Source: Clostridia bacterium
Lineage (GTDB): Bacteria > Bacillota > Clostridia > Christensenellales > Aristaeellaceae
Direction of reading: 5' to 3'
Length of the DNA stretch: 7,703 bases
Assembly (NCBI GenBank): GCA_030526935.1
Contig: JAUNBY010000121.1
Location: 1 to 7,703, forward strand
Shown here one piece after another: positions 1 through 5,812 of this stretch. Both the position numbers and the translations under genes were made by a program. Under the pieces are notes generated by a model, which was given only the letters and a program-made list of their open reading frames with translations, was not told where the DNA came from and searched no databases. Within the stretch, counting starts at the first letter, position 1, and each line of letters opens with the position of its first letter.

Positions 1-2
1 CC

Positions 3-77
3 GAAGGCGATATAAGCACGACAGAAGAATTTTTTATTAATCACTCGACCGCACTTTTATCGATTCCAATGTTTTAG
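3..77 (+). CDS. Possible C-terminal tail of an upstream gene (partial, unidentified)
   Basis: Frame 3 is open from the left edge and reads 24 codons (starting EGDISTTEEFF, ending LLSIPMF) before a TAG at 75-77. The other two forward frames stop early, at 13 and 37. Codon choice (ATA, AGC, ACG, TCG) resembles the genes downstream. No convincing reverse-strand start is visible here. I do not recognise the family, and 24 codons is too little for an assignment. An open stretch of this length can occur by chance. If real, the gene would precede the kinase promoter and could belong to the same pathway. Confidence 0.3.
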   Translation, partial: EGDISTTEEFFINHSTALLSIPMF

Positions 78-89
78 CGCGCTTACAGG

Positions 90-114
90 TACATAGAGAT
101 GATCGATGTATCTC
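90..114. repeat. Overlapping short inverted repeats upstream of the kinase promoter
   Basis: Two alternative dyads overlap here. TACAT (90-94) faces ATGTA (106-110) with 11 bases between, and GAGAT (96-100) faces ATCTC (110-114) with 9 bases between. They lie 40-64 bases upstream of the -35 box. They could be a regulator-binding site or a weak hairpin at the end of the upstream transcript, but there is no U-tract. Five-base arms are short enough to arise by chance. Confidence 0.2.
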
Positions 115-127
115 AAATTCGCAAATT

Positions 128-153
128 CATACTTACTAAAACAAAGAAAGTAA
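128..153. promoter_or_regulatory. Candidate operator or A-rich upstream element next to the kinase -35 box
   Basis: The block starting CATACTTACTAAAAC (128-142) matches CTTACTTAGTTAATC at 3218-3232, beside the second promoter, at 11 of 15 positions. It also contains the inverted repeat TTACT (133-137), 11 bases, AGTAA (149-153), which abuts the -35 box. A ROK repressor is encoded two genes downstream, so a shared operator is plausible. The A-rich stretch could equally be an UP element contacting the RNA polymerase alpha subunit. The operator reading is inference. Confidence 0.3.
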
Positions 154-182
154 TTGACATGTGGAATTTGACGTGTTATACT
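154..182 (+). promoter_or_regulatory. Sigma-70/sigma-A promoter for the ribulokinase-regulator operon
   Basis: A consensus -35 box TTGACA (154-159) is followed after exactly 17 bases by the -10 box TATACT (177-182). A TG dinucleotide at 174-175 sits one base before the -10 box, giving an extended -10 motif. Transcription would start near 189 and leave a leader of about 35 bases before the ribosome-binding site and start codon at 224. This arrangement is strong enough to imply negative control by a repressor. It also argues against translation beginning at the in-frame GTG at 161, which lies inside the promoter. Confidence 0.8.
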
Positions 183-210
183 CTATTTGCGCGCAGTTAC
201 AGTACACACC

Positions 211-216
211 GGGAGG
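211..216 (+). promoter_or_regulatory. Ribosome-binding site fixing the ribulokinase start
   Basis: GGGAGG ends 7 bases before the ATG at 224, an ideal Shine-Dalgarno spacing. The longer in-frame reading from GTG 161 has no such site and would add 21 unconserved residues. Confidence 0.8.
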
Positions 217-223
217 TCGTCTC

Positions 224-1858
224 ATGAGAAAGCATCATGTGATAGGCGTCGATTTTGGCAGCGATTCGGCTCGGGCGATAATTCTCGACGCATATACGGG
301 CATCGAGATCTCGCAGGCTGTCGCCGGCTATCCGCGATGGCAATCGGGCCTTTATCAAAACGCCCGCGAGAGCATGTTTCGCCAGCATCCACTTGACTAC
401 GTCGAGGCGCTTGAGTTATCAGTTCGCGAAGCTCTCGCAGCGGCGGGCCAGGCTGTTCGCGAAGATATCGCCTCAATATCGATAGACACGACCGGTTCAA
501 CGCCCTGTCCGGTCGACGCGAATGGCACGCCGCTCGCGATGCTCAGCGAGTTCTGGGATGACCCTCACGCCATGTTTCATCTATGGAAAGACCATACCGC
601 CGTGGACGAGGCAAAACTCGTTTCTAAAGCCTTCAGAGAAAATGCCGACGGAATCGATTATACCCGCTATCAGGGCGAGTACTCCTCGGAATGGTTTTGG
701 GCCAAGATACTCGCAACGATAAACGTCAGCGCTAAGGTGCGCCAAAATGCATATTCATGGGTCGAGCACAGTGATTGGATACCATCGATGCTTTCCGGCG
801 AAACCAGGCCAGAAGCCATGTATCGCTGCGCGTGCGCCGCCGGGCACAAGGCGTATTGGCACAGCGCCTGGGGCGGATTGCCGTCGTGCGAATGTTTGTC
901 ATCGCTTGATCCCTACCTTGAGAAAGTGAGCCGAACCTACGGAAAAGACCCGCTTCCCGCGACTCACCGCCTGGGACGCATAGCGCCCGAATGGGCCGAT
1001 CGCCTCGGGTTGGATCGCGACGTTATCATCGGCGGAAGCTCTTTTGACGCTCATGCCGGCGCGGTAGGCGCGGGCGTGAACGAGAGGACCCTCGTAATAA
1101 ACCTTGGAACTTCGGCGGTCGATCTTTTTGTCGCAAAATCAGACAGTCTCGCGGATAAAAACATGGCATGGGCGGGCGGAATGGCTGAAAACAGCATCAT
1201 TCCGGGTCTGACCGGCATAGAAGCGGGACAAGCCGCTTTTGGCGACGCGCTTGCATGGTTTAAAAAGCTTTTGCTTTGGCCGCTCGAAGGCCAGGCGGAT
1301 GAAATAAAAAATCAAATCGAGGATTCTGTTTACTCAAGACTTCAAGACGCTGCGTCCCGCGTATCCATCGATATGGCGCCGGTTGCTCTCGACTGGTTTA
1401 ACGCGCGCAGGTATCCATATGTCAATGAAAGCGTCAAAAGCGCTATAACGGGACTCGACATGGGAACCGACGCGCCATCGATATATCGCTCTCTCGTCAC
1501 GGCGGTAGTTCTCGGGCAAAAGCGGATAATTGAGTCGTGGGCGGGAGAGGGGATCTCTCCGGACGATATAATAGCCGTAGGCGGAATCGCTCATAAATCC
1601 CCTCTTCTCATGCAGGCGCTCGCCGACGCTCTCGGCAAGAATGTGAGCGTGTTGGCGACAAAGCAGGCATGCGCGAGAGGCGCGGCCATGTATGCGGCTG
1701 TTGCGGCGGGATTATACGAAAACCTCGAAAAAGCGCAGGTTCAAATGCGCGAAAAAACCATCAAAATCTACAGGCCGGACACAGCTCTCGCCGGGAAATA
1801 TGCCGACGCTTACGATAAATATCTTAAGCTGTCGTCGTTTATGGACGCGCGCGTTTGA
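224..1858 (+). CDS. araB: L-ribulokinase (FGGY carbohydrate kinase, AraB type)
   Basis: This enzyme transfers phosphate from ATP to a ketopentose, classically L-ribulose to L-ribulose 5-phosphate, in the cytoplasm (EC 2.7.1.16). The product is 544 residues, within the usual AraB range. The N-terminal FGGY domain opens with the phosphate-binding GVDFGSDSARA (8-18). The AraB-type block follows: SIDTTGSTPCPVD (86-98), then FWDDPHAMFHLWKDHTAV (110-127). FDAHAG (274-279) supplies the probable catalytic Asp275. In the C-terminal domain, ALDWFNARRYP (388-398) is typical of ribulokinases and AVGGIAHKSP (451-460) is the FGGY_C nucleotide-binding segment. It is the first gene of an operon with the regulator, 32 bp downstream. 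Characterised AraB enzymes also accept D-ribulose and some pentitols, so the physiological substrate is open. The family assignment is firm. L-ribulose specificity is inferred from the AraB-like motifs. Confidence 0.9.
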   Translation: MRKHHVIGVDFGSDSARAIILDAYTGIEISQAVAGYPRWQSGLYQNARESMFRQHPLDYVEALELSVREALAAAGQAVREDIASISIDTTGSTPCPVDANGTPLAMLSEFWDDPHAMFHLWKDHTAVDEAKLVSKAFRENADGIDYTRYQGEYSSEWFWAKILATINVSAKVRQNAYSWVEHSDWIPSMLSGETRPEAMYRCACAAGHKAYWHSAWGGLPSCECLSSLDPYLEKVSRTYGKDPLPATHRLGRIAPEWADRLGLDRDVIIGGSSFDAHAGAVGAGVNERTLVINLGTSAVDLFVAKSDSLADKNMAWAGGMAENSIIPGLTGIEAGQAAFGDALAWFKKLLLWPLEGQADEIKNQIEDSVYSRLQDAASRVSIDMAPVALDWFNARRYPYVNESVKSAITGLDMGTDAPSIYRSLVTAVVLGQKRIIESWAGEGISPDDIIAVGGIAHKSPLLMQALADALGKNVSVLATKQACARGAAMYAAVAAGLYENLEKAQVQMREKTIKIYRPDTALAGKYADAYDKYLKLSSFMDARV

Positions 1859-1873
1859 AATACTGATTACGGC

Positions 1874-1880
1874 GGAAAGG
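1874..1880 (+). promoter_or_regulatory. Ribosome-binding site supporting a TTG start of the ROK regulator
   Basis: GGAAAGG ends 10 bases before TTG 1891, slightly farther than ideal. The frame has a stop at 1885-1887, so TTG 1891 is the only start upstream of the helix-turn-helix domain. The better placed ATG at 1881 is in another frame that soon stops. The weak spacing plus the TTG codon suggests low translation, which fits a repressor. Confidence 0.6.
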
Positions 1881-1890
1881 ATGTTAAAAA

Positions 1891-3099
1891 TTGTATTATC
1901 AAAGAGTTGATAAATTTCTTCTTGCGCGTTCAAATAAACAAAGCGTATTTCGCTGCATTATCAACGAAGGCCCCATCAATAAATCGGCGATAGCGTCAAA
2001 GGTGGGGCTTACCATACCCTCTGTCATGAAAATTGTGGATTCTCTCGATGAAAGCGGCCTTGTGCGCAATATCGGAAAGGGCGTGTCCAGCGGAGGCAAG
2101 CCGCCGATGATGCTTGAGGTAATACCCGATTCGCATTACGCGCTTGGCATAGATATAGGCCTTTCGGAAACCCGCTATATCATAGGAGATATGCAAAAAA
2201 ATATCATCGCTAAGTATACGACGCGCAGCGGGAACTATGATTCTGTGGATGAACTGGTCGAATCGCTCAGTTGCAACGTCGAAAAACTCGTCGAGCGGTC
2301 GAGCATAGATAAAAAGCGACTTTTGGGCGTTGGCATAGGCGCTCCCGGCCTCATCGACTGCAATACCGGGGAGGTGCTGTTTTCTCCTCATTTGAGCTGG
2401 AAAAACATCAATCTGCGCGAGAAATTTTCCGAACGCCTGCAATATCCCGTGTACATCGAAAATGTAACCAAGAACGTCGCCAGAGCGGAATACGACATCG
2501 GTGCGGGGAGGGGGGCAAAATACGTATTCAACCTCAACCTTGGGCGCGGTATAGCGGGGGCTTTTGTTATCGACGGAAATATATATTACGGAGCAAACGG
2601 ACTGTGCGGCGAAATCGGACATTTGACGGTCAACAGAGAAGGTCCCATGTGCAAATGCGGTAATTACGGTTGCCTCGAGGTCATGGCCTCGGGCGAAGCC
2701 ATAGCCCAGCAGGCGAAGGACGCGGTCGCGCGCGGTGTGTCGTCGCGTATGCTCGAAATGGCGAATGGATCGGCGGAAAACATAGACGCGAAGCTGGTTT
2801 TCTCCGCGTGCGAGTTGGGTGACGAACCGGCAAAAATGATCGTCGAACGGGCGCTTGAATACATCGGAATCGCTCTGGCGGGCGTTCTCGTCATATTTGA
2901 CGTAGAGCGCGTGATAATAACAGGCGGCTTGACAAAGAACGGCAACTTATTTTGGGATACAATAAAAGCTAACATAATTAAGCATTTGATGAAGTACTCA
3001 GGAATGCCTGTGGATATAGTTCCTGCTGCGCTGGGCGATGATGCCGCGGCGTTGGGGGCGATATGCCATATAATACAGCAATATATTATGACGTTATAG
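1891..3099 (+). CDS. ROK-family transcriptional repressor (NagC/Mlc/XylR type)
   Basis: This is a sugar-responsive DNA-binding repressor of 402 residues, close to the usual ~400. Residues 8-60 form a winged helix-turn-helix (ARSNKQSVFRCIINEGPINK, then IASKVGLTIPSVMKIVDSL), followed by the GKGVSSGGKPP hinge (62-72). The ROK domain has GIDIG (86-90), GVGIGAPGLID (146-156) and GEIGH (240-244). His244 with Cys254, Cys256 and Cys261 has the H-x9-C-x-C-x4-C spacing of the structural zinc site in Mlc-type proteins. The ROK sugar-kinase motif ENDxN reads ENVTK here (190-194), with Val192 in place of the catalytic Asp, so it should bind sugar but not phosphorylate it. Its position behind the kinase gene suggests autoregulation. 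Control of the importer promoter is also likely. The effector is unknown, probably the transported sugar or the kinase substrate. Confidence 0.92.
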   Translation: MYYQRVDKFLLARSNKQSVFRCIINEGPINKSAIASKVGLTIPSVMKIVDSLDESGLVRNIGKGVSSGGKPPMMLEVIPDSHYALGIDIGLSETRYIIGDMQKNIIAKYTTRSGNYDSVDELVESLSCNVEKLVERSSIDKKRLLGVGIGAPGLIDCNTGEVLFSPHLSWKNINLREKFSERLQYPVYIENVTKNVARAEYDIGAGRGAKYVFNLNLGRGIAGAFVIDGNIYYGANGLCGEIGHLTVNREGPMCKCGNYGCLEVMASGEAIAQQAKDAVARGVSSRMLEMANGSAENIDAKLVFSACELGDEPAKMIVERALEYIGIALAGVLVIFDVERVIITGGLTKNGNLFWDTIKANIIKHLMKYSGMPVDIVPAALGDDAAALGAICHIIQQYIMTL

Positions 3100-3137
3100 C
3101 ATATTTTCGGCATTGTATATAGCTATTTTGACGTTAT
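3089..3137 (+). repeat. Direct repeat TGACGTTAT spaced 40 bp
   Basis: TGACGTTAT occurs at 3089-3097, overlapping the end of the ROK gene, and again at 3129-3137, with similar AT-rich flanks. It lies upstream of the importer promoter. It may be a binding site for an activator or a chance match in AT-rich DNA. Confidence 0.2.
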
Positions 3138-3185
3138 TTTGATGCGCCTCATTTAGGTTAAAATTATATTAGAGCGTAAAAAGCA

Positions 3186-3214
3186 TTGACAAAGTGACGG
3201 GTATACTATATACT
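3186..3214 (+). promoter_or_regulatory. Sigma-70/sigma-A promoter for the ABC importer operon
   Basis: TTGACA (3186-3191) and TATACT (3209-3214) are separated by exactly 17 bases, the same hexamers and spacing as the kinase promoter. AT-rich sequence upstream (about 3152-3185) may act as an UP element. A second TATACT at 3202-3207 is only 10 bases from the -35 box and so cannot pair with it. Transcription would start near 3221, giving a leader of about 43 bases. Confidence 0.75.
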
Positions 3215-3215
3215 A
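3202..3215 (+). repeat. Tandem TATACTA repeat at the importer -10 box
   Basis: TATACTA is repeated head to tail (3202-3208 and 3209-3215). Only the second copy lies at the right distance from the -35 box. The duplicate could tune open-complex formation or be a remnant of small slippage. Confidence 0.5.
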
Positions 3216-3243
3216 ATCTTACTTAGTTAATCGAGCAAATAAA
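3212..3243. promoter_or_regulatory. Candidate operator overlapping the importer transcription start
   Basis: Two overlapping symmetries are visible. ACTAA (3212-3216) faces TTAGT (3223-3227) across 6 bases. TTAGTT (3223-3228) faces AAATAA (3237-3242) around a central CG (3232-3233), with 6 of 9 half-site positions symmetric. The second shape, T/A-rich arms around a CG, resembles operators of ROK repressors such as NagC and Mlc. The block CTTACTTAGTTAATC (3218-3232) also matches the region just upstream of the kinase promoter at 11 of 15 positions. Binding between the -10 box and the start codon would block transcription. This is inference. Confidence 0.35.
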
Positions 3244-3249
3244 TGTGCC

Positions 3250-3258
3250 GGGAGGTGA
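3250..3258 (+). promoter_or_regulatory. Ribosome-binding site fixing a TTG start for the ABC ATPase
   Basis: GGGAGGTGA is a near-perfect Shine-Dalgarno sequence. Its GGAGG core ends 8 bases before TTG 3264. The upstream in-frame ATG at 3243 precedes this site, has no ribosome-binding site of its own, and would translate the Shine-Dalgarno sequence into protein. Confidence 0.75.
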
Positions 3259-3263
3259 TTTTC

Positions 3264-4784
3264 TTGTACGAGAGCGTATGCCGTCTGAAAGCGGAAAATA
3301 TCAGCAAAGCTTTTCCCGGAACCAAAGCGCTTACCGACGTATCGATAGCTGTTCGCCCGGCAGAGATACACGCAATAGTCGGCGAGAACGGCGCCGGCAA
3401 ATCCACCCTTATGAATATCGTCGGCGGCGTTTTGCAGCAGGATTCTGGCGATATATACATCGACGGCAGGAAAATGAAGCCGTTTCGAACGCCAAGCGAG
3501 GCGCAAAGCGTCGGCATAGGCTTTGTTCATCAAGAGTTGAGCCTGTTTCCACATCTGACGATAGCGCAAAACATTTTCGTAGACCGTATGCCGCTTACGA
3601 AATCGGGGCTTATCGACAAGAGAAAGTTATACGATGACGCCCGCGAAATACTGAAGGTATTCTCCTTCGCGGAACTTGATCCCAACACCCGCGTGAGCAA
3701 TCTTACGATAGGCAACCAGCAGATGATCGAGATAATACGAGCGGTATCGTTGAACGCGAAGCTTATCATATTTGACGAGCCTACTTCGTCATTGTCCGTC
3801 AGAGAGGCGCGGGTGCTGTTCAACATCATCAAAATGCTCAAAGAAAAGGGAATAAGCGTCATTTATATATCACACCGAATGTCCGAGATATTCGAGATAA
3901 GCGATACTGTCACGATATTGAAGGACGGCCATTTCGTCGCGACCCTCCCGACTAATGAGACCAGCGTCGCGGATGTGATTACTCTTATGGTTGGCCGTGA
4001 GATAACGCAGTTTTATCCGCCCAAGAGCGATAATATAGGAGAGGAAATATTCCGCGTCGAAAACTTTTCGGACGAAAAGAGATTCTTCGACATGTCCTTC
4101 TCGCTCAAAAGAGGCGAGGTGCTCGGTTTTTACGGGCTTGTCGGCGCGGGGCGTTCGGAGCTTATGCAGGCCATATGCGGAATAAGGCGTAAAGTCTCGG
4201 GAAAGATATATATAAACGGCGAATATGTACAGATTCGCGATTACAAAAGCGCACTGCTGGCCGGCATTGCCTATCTGACGGAGGATCGCAAGGCAACAGG
4301 GTTGTTCCCTAACCAGACTGTAACAAAAAACATCTACGTCAGCAGTCTTTGCCGGGACGGCGGCTTCTGGCTTCGCGTCAAGAATGAAAAGCAACTGGCA
4401 AAAGCGGATGTCGAAAAGCACGACATAAGGACGAGCAGCGTCGAAGAATTGATAATGAATCTTTCAGGCGGAAATCAGCAAAAGGTTTTGATCGCCAGGA
4501 TCCTGCGCTCCGATCCCAAAATCATCATCCTCGACGAACCGACGCGCGGTATTGACGTAAAATCAAAAGCCGCGATACACGAAAAGGTACGCGGTTGGGC
4601 AAATGCGGGATACGGGGTTATCGTGATATCTTCCGAGATGCCCGAGATTATAGGCGTCAGCGACAGAATAGTCATCATGCACGAGGGACGCCAAACCGGG
4701 TCGGTGACGGGCGGCGATATCAATGAGCAAACAATCATAAAGCTGTCCACCGATACTGCCACTGAGGAGGTCGAGTATGCTTAA
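3264..4784 (+). CDS. CUT2-family sugar ABC importer, ATP-binding protein (RbsA/AraG/XylG-like)
   Basis: This protein couples ATP hydrolysis to sugar uptake on the cytoplasmic face of the membrane. It has 506 residues with two fused nucleotide-binding domains, the normal size for this family. Domain 1 has Walker A GENGAGKST (40-48), Q-loop Gln90, signature LTIGNQQ (147-153), Walker B LIIFDEP (167-173) and switch His204. Domain 2 has the degenerate Walker A GLVGAGRSE (291-299), the family-specific EDRKATGL (340-347), signature LSGGNQQ (400-406), Walker B IIILDEP (420-426) and Ser in place of the switch His (ISSEMPEI, 455-462). This asymmetry is normal for ribose/arabinose/galactose ATPases. TTG 3264 is chosen over ATG 3243 because of the Shine-Dalgarno position. 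The gene overlaps the permease by 8 bp, suggesting translational coupling. The sugar is not predictable from this subunit. Confidence 0.93.
   Translation: MYESVCRLKAENISKAFPGTKALTDVSIAVRPAEIHAIVGENGAGKSTLMNIVGGVLQQDSGDIYIDGRKMKPFRTPSEAQSVGIGFVHQELSLFPHLTIAQNIFVDRMPLTKSGLIDKRKLYDDAREILKVFSFAELDPNTRVSNLTIGNQQMIEIIRAVSLNAKLIIFDEPTSSLSVREARVLFNIIKMLKEKGISVIYISHRMSEIFEISDTVTILKDGHFVATLPTNETSVADVITLMVGREITQFYPPKSDNIGEEIFRVENFSDEKRFFDMSFSLKRGEVLGFYGLVGAGRSELMQAICGIRRKVSGKIYINGEYVQIRDYKSALLAGIAYLTEDRKATGLFPNQTVTKNIYVSSLCRDGGFWLRVKNEKQLAKADVEKHDIRTSSVEELIMNLSGGNQQKVLIARILRSDPKIIILDEPTRGIDVKSKAAIHEKVRGWANAGYGVIVISSEMPEIIGVSDRIVIMHEGRQTGSVTGGDINEQTIIKLSTDTATEEVEYA
4764..4770 (+). promoter_or_regulatory. 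Ribosome-binding site of the permease inside the ATPase gene
   Basis: GAGGAGG lies within the last codons of the ATPase gene, 6 bases before the permease ATG at 4777. It supports the 8-bp gene overlap and coupled translation. Confidence 0.8.
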
Positions 4785-5742
4785 CCGCAATATGATAAGC
4801 AAAGTCGTAAAGAGCAGAGAATTTGGCATAACGCTGGTCATACTCATGCTGGGAACGATGTTGAGCTTTGTAACCGAGACGTTTCTGACGCTTTCAAACC
4901 TCAACAGCGTCGCTCTGGGATTCTGCGCCGACGGAATAATCGCCTTTGGCATGACATTTATTCTCATTTCCGGTCAGATCGACCTGTCGGTCGGTTCCGT
5001 CATGGGGCTGAGTGCCGTCATCACCGCGAAGCTGTTCGTTACTTATGGCGTGAACATATGGCTATCGGCTTTGGCCGCAATCGTGATAGCGATAGGCTTT
5101 GGATCGCTGATAGGGTGGCTCATCGCTCATTTCAGGGCCGTGCCGTTCATTATAACGCTCGGTATGCAGGGAGTAGCGCGCGGGCTTTGCTACGTACTCA
5201 CTTCGGGAGCGCCCATAGCCATCACAGGTGATGCCGTACAGGGTTTTCGCAAAATCGGCGGAGGCAACGTCGGCGGTATAGCCACATTCGTCATAATACT
5301 CGCGGCGCTTGCGATCATATGCCAGTTTATGCTTCGCAAGACCAAATACTTCGCAAAGGTCTACTTCATAGGCAGTAATGAAAAAGCAGCGGCTTACGCG
5401 GGAGTAGACGTCACCAAGACGAAGATCATACTTTACGCGATATCCTCTTTTCTGGCGTGTCTTGCCGGTCTTCTCTCTCTTTCGAGATTTGGTGTCGCGA
5501 CCGCAACGCTTGGCGCTCAAGCCGAAAGTCGCGCCATAACCGCCGCCGTTATCGGTGGAACCGCCATGAGCGGCGGTATGGGAAGTATTTTGGGAACCGT
5601 TTTGGGCCTAATAATGGTTCATTTCGTCACAAACGGACTTGTGCTGTTGCGTGTATCGATCTATTGGCAGGATTTTGCCAGCTATCTTATGCTCGTGCTT
5701 GTCATAGTGTTTGACACGGTCAGGCAAAGACGGGATAGATAA
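4777..5742 (+). CDS. CUT2-family sugar ABC importer, permease (RbsC/AraH/XylH-like)
   Basis: This is the integral membrane subunit through which the sugar passes. The importer family works with a homodimer, consistent with a single permease gene here. The 321 residues match the family. Hydrophobic segments fall near 17-35, 46-66, 93-117, 120-140, 170-186, 217-237, 253-280 and 300-315. Diagnostic motifs are GQIDLSVGS (66-74), the cytoplasmic GSNEKAAAYAGVDV (199-212) and AAVIGGTAMSGGMGS (256-270). A basic tail, RQRRDR, ends the protein in the cytoplasm. Family members usually show GGIDLSVGS and EL-x-x-IAAVVIGG, so Gln67 and Ser251-Arg252 are minor departures that could affect the substrate path. 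The ATPase lies directly upstream and the binding protein 70 bp downstream. Confidence 0.93.
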   Translation: MLNRNMISKVVKSREFGITLVILMLGTMLSFVTETFLTLSNLNSVALGFCADGIIAFGMTFILISGQIDLSVGSVMGLSAVITAKLFVTYGVNIWLSALAAIVIAIGFGSLIGWLIAHFRAVPFIITLGMQGVARGLCYVLTSGAPIAITGDAVQGFRKIGGGNVGGIATFVIILAALAIICQFMLRKTKYFAKVYFIGSNEKAAAYAGVDVTKTKIILYAISSFLACLAGLLSLSRFGVATATLGAQAESRAITAAVIGGTAMSGGMGSILGTVLGLIMVHFVTNGLVLLRVSIYWQDFASYLMLVLVIVFDTVRQRRDR

Positions 5743-5753
5743 CCATCGCCTAC

Positions 5754-5773
5754 CATCGGCGTAAGCGCCGGTG
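5754..5773 (+). other. Intergenic RNA hairpin between permease and binding-protein genes
   Basis: CATCGGCG (5754-5761) pairs with CGCCGGTG (5766-5773) around a TAAG loop. This gives 8 pairs including one G-U. No run of T follows, so it is not a standard intrinsic terminator. It sits 12 bases after the permease stop and could protect or separate transcript ends, helping to raise binding-protein mRNA over permease mRNA. The role is inferred. Confidence 0.5.
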
Positions 5774-5798
5774 TAGTGTATACTGTAGTACAATATTT

Positions 5799-5805
5799 AA
5801 GGAGG
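5799..5805 (+). promoter_or_regulatory. Strong ribosome-binding site of the sugar-binding protein
   Basis: AAGGAGG ends 7 bases before ATG 5813, the strongest site in the window. This agrees with the need for many binding-protein copies per transporter. Confidence 0.8.
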
Positions 5806-5812
5806 AACACCC

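Noticed and set aside
161..223. N-terminal extension of the ribulokinase from GTG 161 (21 extra residues)
   Set aside because: The GTG lies between the -35 and -10 boxes of a consensus promoter. The ATG at 224 has an ideal ribosome-binding site, and the family's conserved N-terminus starts right after it.
78..223. Riboswitch or structured leader upstream of the kinase
   Set aside because: The predicted leader is only about 35 bases, and the short dyads lie upstream of the transcription start.
1996..2622. 208-codon open frame on the reverse strand inside the ROK gene
   Set aside because: It is an antisense shadow of a well-supported gene, with no recognisable domain and no ribosome-binding site that I could see.
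3100..3185. Intrinsic terminator after the ROK gene
   Set aside because: I looked for a GC-rich stem followed by T residues and found only weak AT pairings, so read-through into the importer operon cannot be excluded.
3243..3263. N-terminal extension of the ABC ATPase from ATG 3243
   Set aside because: It has no ribosome-binding site of its own and would translate the strong GGGAGGTGA that serves TTG 3264.
5779..5784. TATACT as the -10 box of an internal promoter for the binding protein
   Set aside because: No -35-like hexamer lies 16-18 bases upstream (the sequence there is the GC-rich hairpin), and no TGN extension precedes it.
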